Shown here piece after piece: positions 57,194 to 64,000 of a DNA stretch of 64,000 nucleotides. Source of the stretch: Streptomyces hayashii (GTDB lineage Bacteria; Actinomycetota; Actinomycetes; Streptomycetales; Streptomycetaceae). The stretch is from positions 96,383 through 160,382 of the forward strand of contig NZ_JAHHIU010000009.1 in NCBI RefSeq assembly GCF_024539815.1, read 5' to 3'. The notes below the pieces were generated by a model, which made no database searches, was not told the origin of the DNA, and worked only from the letters and a program-made list of their open reading frames with translations. The stretch's first letter is position 1, and each line of letters opens with the position of its first letter. Both the position numbers and the translations under genes were made by a program.

Positions 57194-58128
57194 CCACGAC
57201 CGTCGCCCAGACCGAGGAGGGCACGGTCAGCCCGTACGCCCTGAGCCACCTGGACTCCCTGGAGTCCGAGGCGGTGCACATCTTCCGCGAGGTGGCAGGC
57301 GAGTTCGAGCGGCCGGTGATCCTTTTCTCCGGCGGCAAGGACTCCATCGTCATGCTGCATCTCGCGCTCAAGGCGTTCGCGCCGGCCACGGTCCCCTTCT
57401 CGCTGCTGCACGTCGACACCGGGCACAACTTCCCCGAGGTGCTGGAGTACCGCGACCGCGTGGTCGCCGAGCACGGACTGCGGCTGCACGTGGCCTCCGT
57501 GCAGGACTACATCGACCGCGGCACGCTGAAGGAACGTCCCGACGGGACGCGTAACCCGTTGCAGACGCTTCCGCTGACGGAGAAGATCCAGTCGGAGAAG
57601 TTCGACGCGGTCTTCGGCGGCGGACGTCGTGACGAGGAGAAGGCCCGCGCCAAGGAGCGCGTGTTCTCCCTGCGGGACGAGTTCTCGCAGTGGGACCCGC
57701 GCCGGCAGCGGCCCGAGCTGTGGAACCTGTACAACGGCCGGCACGCGCCCGGCGAGCACGTCCGCGTCTTCCCGCTCTCGAACTGGACCGAGCTGGACGT
57801 CTGGCAGTACATCGCCCGTGAGGGCATCGACCTGCCCCAGATCTACTTCGCGCATGAGCGGGACGTGTTCCAGCGCAGCGGCATGTGGCTGACCGCCGGC
57901 GAGTGGGGCGGCCCGAAGGACGGTGAAACAGTCGAAAAGCGTCTCGTGAGGTACCGGACCGTCGGCGACATGTCGTGCACCGGCGCCGTCGACTCCGACG
58001 CCGTGACCCTGGACGACGTCATCGCCGAGATCGCCGCTTCCCGGCTGACCGAGCGCGGCGCGACGCGCGCCGACGACAAGCTCTCCGAAGCCGCGATGGA
58101 AGACCGCAAGCGCGAGGGGTACTTCTAA
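57190..58128 (+). CDS. cysD: Sulfate adenylyltransferase, small subunit
   Basis: 312 aa. Forms APS from sulfate and ATP with CysN. PP-loop VILFSGGKDSIVMLHL, HVDTGHNFPEVLE, FDAVFGGGRRDEEKARAKERVFSLRD and LSNWTELDVWQYI are present. Stop TAA is followed two bases later by the cysN start. Confidence 0.95.
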   Translation: MTTTVAQTEEGTVSPYALSHLDSLESEAVHIFREVAGEFERPVILFSGGKDSIVMLHLALKAFAPATVPFSLLHVDTGHNFPEVLEYRDRVVAEHGLRLHVASVQDYIDRGTLKERPDGTRNPLQTLPLTEKIQSEKFDAVFGGGRRDEEKARAKERVFSLRDEFSQWDPRRQRPELWNLYNGRHAPGEHVRVFPLSNWTELDVWQYIAREGIDLPQIYFAHERDVFQRSGMWLTAGEWGGPKDGETVEKRLVRYRTVGDMSCTGAVDSDAVTLDDVIAEIAASRLTERGATRADDKLSEAAMEDRKREGYF

Positions 58129-58130
58129 GC

Positions 58131-59465
58131 ATGAGCACCATCACCACCGAGGCACTCTCGGAAACGACCCTGCTGCGGTTCGCCACCGCCGGCTCCGTCG
58201 ACGACGGCAAGTCCACCCTGGTGGGCCGGCTGCTGCACGATTCGAAGTCGATCCTCACGGACCAGCTCGAAGCCGTGGAGCGCGCGTCGGCCGGCCGCGG
58301 CCAGGACGCCCCCGACCTGGCGCTCCTCACCGACGGTCTGCGCGCCGAGCGCGAGCAGGGCATCACCATCGACGTGGCTTACCGCTACTTCGCCACTCCG
58401 CGACGCCGGTTCATCCTCGCCGACACGCCCGGCCATGTGCAGTACACCCGCAACATGGTGACGGGCGCCTCCACGGCCGAGCTGACGGTGATCCTGGTCG
58501 ACGCCCGCAACGGCGTCGTGGAGCAGACGCGTCGGCACGCGGCCATCGCTGCCCTGCTCCGGGTCCCGCACGTGGTGCTCGCCGTCAACAAGATGGACCT
58601 GGTCGAGTATCGCGAAACCGTTTTCGCAGCGATTGCCGAGGAGTTCACGGCGTACGCGAGCGAGTTGGGCGTTCCCGAGGTCACCGCCATCCCCATCTCG
58701 GCACTCGCCGGAGACAACGTGGTGGATCCGTCGGCGAACATGGACTGGTACGGCGGGCCGACCTTCCTGGAACACCTGGAAACGGTTCCGGTGAGCCATG
58801 ATCTGGCGCACTGCCACGCACGTCTTCCCGTGCAGTACGTGATCCGGCCGCAGACGGCCGAGCACCCGGACTACCGGGGATACGCCGGTCAGATCGCCGC
58901 GGGCACGTTCCGGGTGGGCGAGCCGGTCACGGTGCTGCCGTCCGGCCGCACGTCGACGATCTCCGGCATCGACCTGCTGGGCGAGCCCGTCGACGCCGCG
59001 TGGACGACCCAGTCGGTGACCGTGCTGCTCGCGGACGACATCGACGTCTCGCGCGGCGACCTGATCGTGCCCACCAAGGACGCGCCGGCCACCACGCAGG
59101 ACGTCGAGGCGACGGTGTGCCACGTCGCAGACCAGCCGCTGACGGTCGGACACCGCGTGCTGATCAAGCACGGCACCCGCACGGTCAAGGCGATCGTCAA
59201 GGACATCCCGTCCCGTCTCACGCTCGACGACCTGTCCCTGCACCCGCACCCGGGACAGCTCGTCGCCAACGACATCGGCCGGGTGAAGATCCGTACCGCG
59301 GAGCCGCTGCCGGTGGACTCCTACGCCGACTCCCGCCGGACGGGCTCCTTCATCCTGATCGACCCGTCCGACGGCACCACGCTCACCGCGGGCATGGTCG
59401 GCGAGTCGTTCGCCGCGCCGGAGCCGGTCAAGGACCCGGCCGACGAAGATGGCTGGGACTTCTGA
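58131..59465 (+). CDS. cysN: Sulfate adenylyltransferase, GTPase subunit
   Basis: 444 aa. EF-Tu-like GTPase that drives APS synthesis. G1 GSVDDGKST, G3 DTPGHVQYTRNMVTGAS, G4 NKMD, and two beta-barrel domains. There is no fused APS kinase, consistent with the separate cysC. Ends EDGWDF. Confidence 0.94.
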   Translation: MSTITTEALSETTLLRFATAGSVDDGKSTLVGRLLHDSKSILTDQLEAVERASAGRGQDAPDLALLTDGLRAEREQGITIDVAYRYFATPRRRFILADTPGHVQYTRNMVTGASTAELTVILVDARNGVVEQTRRHAAIAALLRVPHVVLAVNKMDLVEYRETVFAAIAEEFTAYASELGVPEVTAIPISALAGDNVVDPSANMDWYGGPTFLEHLETVPVSHDLAHCHARLPVQYVIRPQTAEHPDYRGYAGQIAAGTFRVGEPVTVLPSGRTSTISGIDLLGEPVDAAWTTQSVTVLLADDIDVSRGDLIVPTKDAPATTQDVEATVCHVADQPLTVGHRVLIKHGTRTVKAIVKDIPSRLTLDDLSLHPHPGQLVANDIGRVKIRTAEPLPVDSYADSRRTGSFILIDPSDGTTLTAGMVGESFAAPEPVKDPADEDGWDF

Positions 59466-59740
59466 ATGATGAAATCAACCGATTTCTACTCGACGTTCGC
59501 GAAGGAGGGCGGCCGTGTCGGCAGCGGCGCCCTCGGGAGCGGGCAGGGCGGAGTGGGCCGATGTGCGCTCTGACGTACGCGCACTGCCTGCGCGCCCCGT
59601 CCCCCCACCTTGCCCCACACGCTCGACTTCGCCCGCCGGCCGGGGGACCCCCGCCCCGGAAGCGACGAAGACCTTTTGCCGATTTCCCGGCCACGACCTG
59701 AAAGACCGTGACCGCCGGGCCAACGAGAGGAACGCCTCCC
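59466..59740. other. Spacer between cysN and the importer genes
   Basis: 275 bases. A 35-codon frame (MMKSTDFYSTFAKEGG...RCAL) starts directly after the cysN stop at 59466 and ends at 59573 with a cysteine near its end. A second frame begins at a GTG (59515) behind a strong GGAGG and runs into the importer gene in the wrong frame. Neither is convincing. A mostly C/G segment with a possible hairpin (CCGGCCGGGGGACCCCCGCCCCGG) follows. Confidence 0.3.
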
Positions 59741-60853
59741 GTGCCTGCCAACCGCTCTGCTTCTCTTCGCCGCACCGTCGCGGCCGCAGCGGCCCTTCCC
59801 CTGCTCACCCTCGCCGCCTGCGGCTACGGGTCCGAAGCCAAGGAAGACAACGCCAACGAGAAGGTAGCCGCCGGATCGAAGAAGATCGACGGGCTCGACA
59901 CCGTCAAGATCGGGTACTTCGGCAACCTCACCCACGGGACCGCGCTGGTCGGCCGTGATCAGGGCATCTTCCAGAAGGCGCTGGGCGCGACCAAAGCCTC
60001 GTACGCGACCTTCAACGCGGGTCCCTCCGAGATCGAGGCGCTGAACGCCGGTTCCATCGACATCGGCTGGATCGGCCCGTCTCCGGCGATCAACGGTTAC
60101 ACCAAGTCCGGCGGCAAGAGTCTGCGCATCATCGGCGGTTCGGCGTCCGGCGGCGTGAAGCTCGTCGTCAACCCTGACAAGATCAAGTCCGTCAAGGACG
60201 TCAAGGGCAAGAAGATCGCCACGCCCCAGCTCGGAAACACGCAGGACGTCGCGTTTCTGAACTGGATCTCGGAGCAGGGCTGGAAGGTCGACGCGCAGAG
60301 CGGCAAGGGTGACGTCACGGTCGTCCGCAGCGACAACAAGGTGACGCCCGACGCCTTCAAGTCCGGCTCGATCGACGGTGCCTGGGTGCCGGAGCCGACC
60401 GCGTCGAAGCTGGTCGCCGAGGGCGGCAAGGTGCTTCTCGACGAGGCGTCGCTGTGGCCCGACAAGAAGTTCGTGATCACGAACATCATCGTGTCGCAGA
60501 AGTTCCTCACGGCGCACCCGAAGGTCGTCGAGGCGGTGCTGAAGGGCTCGGTCGAGACCAACAAGTGGATCAGCGCCAATCCGGCGAAGGCGAAGGCCTC
60601 CGCGAACAAGCAGCTGGAGGCCGACTCCGGCAAGGCGCTGCCGACGAACGTCCTGGACCCGGCGTGGACGTCGATCCAGTTCATCAACGACCCGCTGGCC
60701 TCCACGCTCAACACGGAGGCGGAGCACGCGGTGAAGGCGGGCCTGCTGAAGCAGCCCGACCTCAAGGGCATCTACGACCTGTCGATCCTGAACAAGGTCC
60801 TCAAGGCCGAGGGCGAGTCCACGGTCGATGACGCCGGTCTCGGCGCCAGCTGA
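59741..60853 (+). CDS. ABC importer binding lipoprotein (SsuA/nitrate-taurine type)
   Basis: 370 aa. Lipobox LAACG after a hydrophobic signal. The mature part has KIGYFGNLTHGTALVGRDQGIFQKAL, SGSIDGAWVPEPTASKLV and KFVITNIIVSQKFL, the SsuA/ThiY fold of sulfonate or taurine binders. It precedes its ATPase and permease and follows cysN, so a sulfur-containing anion (sulfate or sulfonate) is the likely ligand. GTG start, GAGAGGA upstream. Confidence 0.88.
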   Translation: MPANRSASLRRTVAAAAALPLLTLAACGYGSEAKEDNANEKVAAGSKKIDGLDTVKIGYFGNLTHGTALVGRDQGIFQKALGATKASYATFNAGPSEIEALNAGSIDIGWIGPSPAINGYTKSGGKSLRIIGGSASGGVKLVVNPDKIKSVKDVKGKKIATPQLGNTQDVAFLNWISEQGWKVDAQSGKGDVTVVRSDNKVTPDAFKSGSIDGAWVPEPTASKLVAEGGKVLLDEASLWPDKKFVITNIIVSQKFLTAHPKVVEAVLKGSVETNKWISANPAKAKASANKQLEADSGKALPTNVLDPAWTSIQFINDPLASTLNTEAEHAVKAGLLKQPDLKGIYDLSILNKVLKAEGESTVDDAGLGAS

Positions 60854-60886
60854 TCGAATCCGATGAGTTCCCAGGAGGTGACGACC

Positions 60887-61675
60887 ATGGCCACGACCCT
60901 CGCCGAGGCCGCCGAGACCGCTGAATCGGTGGAGTACGCGGCACGCCTTGAGCACGTCTCGAAGTCCTTCGCGGGACCGGGCGGGCAGCAGCTCGTCCTG
61001 GACGACATCACCCTCGATGTCGCTCCCGGCGAGTTCGTCACCCTCCTGGGGGCCTCGGGCTGCGGGAAGTCCACGCTGCTGAACCTGGTGGCAGGGCTCG
61101 ACGAGCCCACCGCCGGCACCATCACCACGGACGGCCGCGCGGCGCTGATGTTCCAGGAACACGCCCTCTTCCCGTGGCTGACCGCCGGCAAGAACATCGA
61201 ACTCGCCTTGAAGCTGAGGGGGGTCGCGAAGCCCGACCGGCGCGGCAAGGCCGAGGAACTGCTTGAACTGGTCCGCTTGAAAGGCGCGTACGGAAAGCGT
61301 GTTCACGAGCTTTCCGGCGGTATGCGACAGCGCGTGGCGATGGCTCGCGCATTGGCGCAGGAAAGCCAACTGCTGCTGATGGACGAGCCGTTCGCGGCGC
61401 TGGACGCCATCACGCGAGACGTGCTGCACGACGAACTGACCCGGATCTGGGAGGAGACGGGACTGTCCGTCCTCTTCGTCACCCACAACGTCCGCGAGGC
61501 CGTGCGGCTCGCGCAGCGCGTCGTCCTGCTGTCCTCCCGGCCCGGGCGGGTGGCGCGCGAATGGACGGTCGACATCCCGCAGCCGCGCCGGATCGAGGAC
61601 GCCCCCGTGGCGGAACTGTCCATCGAGATCACCGAAGTCCTGCGTGGGGAGATCCGCCGTCATGGCCAGCACTGA
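60887..61675 (+). CDS. ABC importer ATPase (SsuB type)
   Basis: 262 aa. Walker A GASGCGKST, signature LSGGMRQR, Walker B LLLMDEPFAALDAITRD, switch VTHNVREAVRLAQ. AGGAGG lies eight bases before the ATG. Overlaps the permease gene by 14 bases. Confidence 0.9.
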   Translation: MATTLAEAAETAESVEYAARLEHVSKSFAGPGGQQLVLDDITLDVAPGEFVTLLGASGCGKSTLLNLVAGLDEPTAGTITTDGRAALMFQEHALFPWLTAGKNIELALKLRGVAKPDRRGKAEELLELVRLKGAYGKRVHELSGGMRQRVAMARALAQESQLLLMDEPFAALDAITRDVLHDELTRIWEETGLSVLFVTHNVREAVRLAQRVVLLSSRPGRVAREWTVDIPQPRRIEDAPVAELSIEITEVLRGEIRRHGQH

Positions 61676-62564
61676 GACGAAGTCGACGGCGACCCCGAAG
61701 CGGGCCTCCACGGCGCTGGCCGGTGTGGAGGCCGGTCTCGACGCGCTGGACGTGGTGACGCCCACCGGTCGCGTCCCCTTCCGGCGGACGTTCGTCGACA
61801 AGATCCTGCCGCCGATCATCGCGACCGTGCTGCTGCTGGTCGTCTGGCAGATCACCTTCAAGGTGGTGGACGACCCGACGAAGCTCGTCTCCCCGCTGGA
61901 CGTCTGGGGCACGCTGCGGGACGCCTGGCTCCAGGGCGAGCTGCTCGGTTACATCTGGACCAGCGTCTCGCGCGGTCTGCTCGGCTTCCTCTTCGCCCTC
62001 GCGATCGGTACCCCGCTGGGGCTGGTGGTAGCACGGGTGAAGTTCGTACGGGCGGCGATCGGGCCGATCCTGTCGGGCCTGCAGTCGCTGCCATCGGTGG
62101 CATGGGTGCCGCCGGCCGTGCTGTGGCTGGGGCTGAACAACTCGATGATGTACGCGGTGATCCTGCTCGGCGCGGTGCCGTCCATCGCCAACGGGCTGGT
62201 GTCCGGCGTCGACCAGGTCCCCCCGTTGTTCCTGCGCGCCGGACGCACCATGGGCGCGACGGGGGTGCGGGGAACCGTTTACATCACGTTGCCGGCTGCG
62301 CTGCCTGGCTACGTGGCGGGTCTGAAACAGGGCTGGGCGTTCTCGTGGCGTTCGCTGATGGCAGCGGAGATCATCGCGTCCTTCCCCGATCTCGGCGTGG
62401 GCCTCGGCCAGTTGCTGGAGAACGGACGCAACGCGAGTGACATGTCGATGGTGTTCGAGGCGATCCTGCTCATCCTGTTCGTCGGGATCGCCATCGACCT
62501 GCTGATCTTCAGCCCGCTGGAGCGCTGGGTGCTGCGCAGTCGCGGTCTGCTGGTGAAGAGCTGA
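61662..62564 (+). CDS. ABC importer permease (SsuC type)
   Basis: 300 aa. About six membrane segments (ILPPIIATVLLLVVWQITF, GLLGFLFALAIGTPLGLVV, AVILLGAVPSIANGLV, EAILLILFVGIAIDLLIF) and the EAA loop region MGATGVRGTVYITLPAALPGYVAGLKQG. Starts inside the end of the ATPase gene. Confidence 0.9.
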   Translation: MASTETKSTATPKRASTALAGVEAGLDALDVVTPTGRVPFRRTFVDKILPPIIATVLLLVVWQITFKVVDDPTKLVSPLDVWGTLRDAWLQGELLGYIWTSVSRGLLGFLFALAIGTPLGLVVARVKFVRAAIGPILSGLQSLPSVAWVPPAVLWLGLNNSMMYAVILLGAVPSIANGLVSGVDQVPPLFLRAGRTMGATGVRGTVYITLPAALPGYVAGLKQGWAFSWRSLMAAEIIASFPDLGVGLGQLLENGRNASDMSMVFEAILLILFVGIAIDLLIFSPLERWVLRSRGLLVKS

Positions 62565-62570
62565 AGCCCC

Positions 62571-63320
62571 ATGCCCAAGAAACCGATTCTCCCCGTCCTC
62601 GTGGTGATCGCCCACGGCAGCCGCGATCCGCGGCACGCTGCGACCGTCGACGCCCTCGTTCGGCGCGTACGGTCGCTGCGGCCGGGGCTGCGTGTGGAAA
62701 TCGGTTTCCTGGATTTCAACGTCCCCTCCGTGCACGGAGTGCTGGAGTCGCTCGCCGCGGAGGGCGTGCGTGAGGTGGTGGCTCTGCCGCTGCTGCTGAC
62801 CCGCGCCTTCCATGCGAAGGCGGACATCCCGGCGGTGCTGCGGGACGCTCCGTCGCAGCTGCGGATTCGACTGGCCGACGTGCTCGGCCCGTCCCCGCTG
62901 CTGCTCACCGCTTTGGAACGGCGTTTGTACGAGGCGGGTTTGACGCCCGCCGACAAGTCCTCGACCGGGGTCGTCCTGGCCTCGGCGGGGTCCACGGACC
63001 CGGAGGCGATCGCAGTGATCGCAGAAATCGCGCGGGAGTGGCGGCGCACCGGTTGGTGTGCCGTGCGGCCTGCGTTCGCCTCCGCATCTCTTCCCCGCAC
63101 CGAGGACGCGGTTCGCGAACTGCGAGAGCTGGGCTGCTCCCAGGTCGCCGTCGCACCGTACGTCCTGGCTCCCGGTTTCCTGCCGGACCGCATCGCGCGG
63201 GGCGCGACCGAGGCCGACATCCTGGCCGGCGTACTCGGCCCCGCCCCGGAGGTCGCCCGGGTGCTGCTGCGGCGCTACGACTCGGCGCGGACGCCCGTGC
63301 TGGCGGCCGTCGGAGCCTGA
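62571..63320 (+). CDS. Sirohydrochlorin chelatase (CbiX/SirB type)
   Basis: 249 aa. Inserts iron or cobalt into sirohydrochlorin. AHGSRDPRHAAT holds the first metal histidine and RAFHAKADIPAVL the second, and the second half repeats the fold (SAGSTDPEAIAVIAEIAREW, YVLAPGFLPDRIARG). It starts six bases after the permease stop and thus supplies siroheme for the sulfite reductase of the same operon. Confidence 0.9.
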   Translation: MPKKPILPVLVVIAHGSRDPRHAATVDALVRRVRSLRPGLRVEIGFLDFNVPSVHGVLESLAAEGVREVVALPLLLTRAFHAKADIPAVLRDAPSQLRIRLADVLGPSPLLLTALERRLYEAGLTPADKSSTGVVLASAGSTDPEAIAVIAEIAREWRRTGWCAVRPAFASASLPRTEDAVRELRELGCSQVAVAPYVLAPGFLPDRIARGATEADILAGVLGPAPEVARVLLRRYDSARTPVLAAVGA

Positions 63321-63537
63321 CCGCCGAGGACGCACACAGCGACGGCCGCCGACGGCTGGGGCGGTGAGCGCCAGTGGTGGACGGGCATGCGGATCGCGGG
63401 ACGGCGGATGGCGGATGGCGGATCGCGGATGACAAGCCGCAGGGGTCAGGCGTCGGGTGGCGCACGACCAGTAGTTGGTTCGCCATCCGGACTTGCTGTA
63501 CTCACCGACCGCATACCGACGACAGGTTTGACCTATG
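63321..63537. repeat. Non-coding DNA with GCGGATC/GCGGATG word repeats
   Basis: At 63389-63430 the word GGATCGCG / GGATGGCG repeats about five times in a row. No gene is seen in this stretch, and the chelatase terminator is not obvious. Confidence 0.55.
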
Positions 63538-63600
63538 GCAGACGGCAGACGGCAGACGGCAGACGGCAGACGGCAGACGGCAGACGGCAGACGGCAGACA
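63538..63600. repeat. Nine-copy heptamer repeat GGCAGAC
   Basis: Nine perfect head-to-tail GGCAGAC units. Seven is not a multiple of three, so it is not in a coding frame. Simple-sequence tract of the same type as the others in the window. Confidence 0.95.
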
Positions 63601-63871
63601 ACGCCCCGGCGCAGGGAATTTGGGCGGTAACCATCGCCCCTTTTTGCAGCTCGTCGTTGTCCGCCATCGCCCGATGAGCGGACGGCAGGCGACGGATGGC
63701 CGGACAAGGTCCGATGCTGAGTTCGTCGCCGAGGTGGGTGCGGGGTGTGCGTGCGGGCCTTCGGCCGCGGCGGGGCGGGGCGGCGCGCAACAGCTAGAAA
63801 GCTCTTACGACTCCTCTCCGCTCCTGACCTCCAGTAACGCGTTGCTAGCCGATCACTGCACCCAACCTCTC
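63601..63871. other. Non-coding spacer
   Basis: No gene, ribosome site or motif recognised between the heptamer tract and the palindrome array. Confidence 0.4.
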
Positions 63872-63996
63872 GAAATCGGTTACCGCCCACCCGCCCACAC
63901 GCATCGCCCGTAACCGGTTACTACCGGCATGCATGCACATACCATCTGTAACCGGTTACTTCACGCCCACCCCACGCACTATGCGTAACCGGTTAC
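63872..63996. promoter_or_regulatory. Array of four GTAACCGGTTAC-type palindromes, 37-38 bp apart
   Basis: Perfect 12-bp palindromes at 63910-63921, 63948-63959 and 63985-63996, and a degenerate copy (ATCGGTTAC) at 63875-63883. Start-to-start spacing is 38, 38 and 37 bases. Around the first and third copies the spacers share CGCCCACC...CACGCA words. The symmetry and CG centre fit LacI-family operators. The gene they serve would lie to the right of the window. Not CRISPR: repeats are too short and spacers are similar. Confidence 0.7.
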
Positions 63997-64000
63997 CGAC

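Noticed and set aside
59515..59958. ORF with strong ribosome site between cysN and the importer
   Set aside because: It runs into the binding-protein gene in the wrong frame and its translation becomes Arg-rich shadow sequence.
63872..63996. CRISPR array
   Set aside because: The repeat is only 12 bp and self-complementary, spacers share words with each other, and no cas gene is present.

Overview
The window reads as chromosomal DNA of a Streptomyces or very close actinomycete. It is GC-rich, with strong G/C at third codon positions, many GTG starts, purine-rich AGGAGG-type ribosome sites, ABC-type sugar uptake and beta-galactosidase genes, and a cysteine-ending leader peptide in front of the sulfur assimilation operon. 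From memory, the order rsgA ... alditol oxidase ... sulfite reductase/cysHCDN/transporter/chelatase resembles the SCO6149-SCO6093 part of S. coelicolor. That is recollection and was not searched.

Layout. 1-970: 5' part of rsgA (minus strand), followed by a regulatory gap holding a palindromic operator and a 24-codon ORF. 1.5-3.0 kb: a rifamycin monooxygenase-type gene with a rifamycin-associated-element-like inverted repeat upstream. 3.0-8.2 kb: a tandem repeat, a membrane protein with a cellulose-binding domain, a radical SAM protein with unusual cysteine spacing, and alditol oxidase. 8.3-16.3 kb: a galactoside uptake module (ROK repressor, binding protein, two permeases, beta-galactosidase) with a shared motif before the repressor and before the operon. 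16.6-19.2 kb: an ABC-2 exporter. 19.2-40.5 kb: an accessory stretch rich in pectin and plant-polysaccharide functions (GH154-type DUF2264, CE12 acetylesterase, rhamnogalacturonan lyase, GH43 with ricin-type repeats, a strand-repeat surface protein, two LacI regulators, a 2-hydroxyacid dehydrogenase, two PEP-mutase-family proteins). Near-identical LacI-type operators link several of these. Pseudogenes lie among them.

40.5-47 kb is a decayed zone: transposase fragments on both strands, a broken ThuA gene, a broken alpha/beta hydrolase, an SMI1/KNR4 protein, and an intact HTH / Clp-N / MOSC operon. Several broken or flanking sequences carry short in-frame tandem expansions of 6, 9 or 12 bp. 47-53.6 kb: a YihY-type membrane protein, an AidB-like acyl-CoA dehydrogenase with a clear terminator, a GAF regulator, a secreted protein and a GNAT acetyltransferase.

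53.8-63.3 kb is a complete assimilatory sulfate reduction operon: leader peptide, sulfite reductase, small Cys4 protein, APS reductase, APS kinase, both ATP sulfurylase subunits, an ABC importer and a sirohydrochlorin chelatase, most of it tightly coupled. The last 700 bases are non-coding: a heptamer repeat, then an array of three perfect GTAACCGGTTAC palindromes plus a fourth degenerate copy spaced 37-38 bp apart. This array probably belongs to a gene to the right of the window.

No tRNA, rRNA, CRISPR array or intact insertion sequence was seen.
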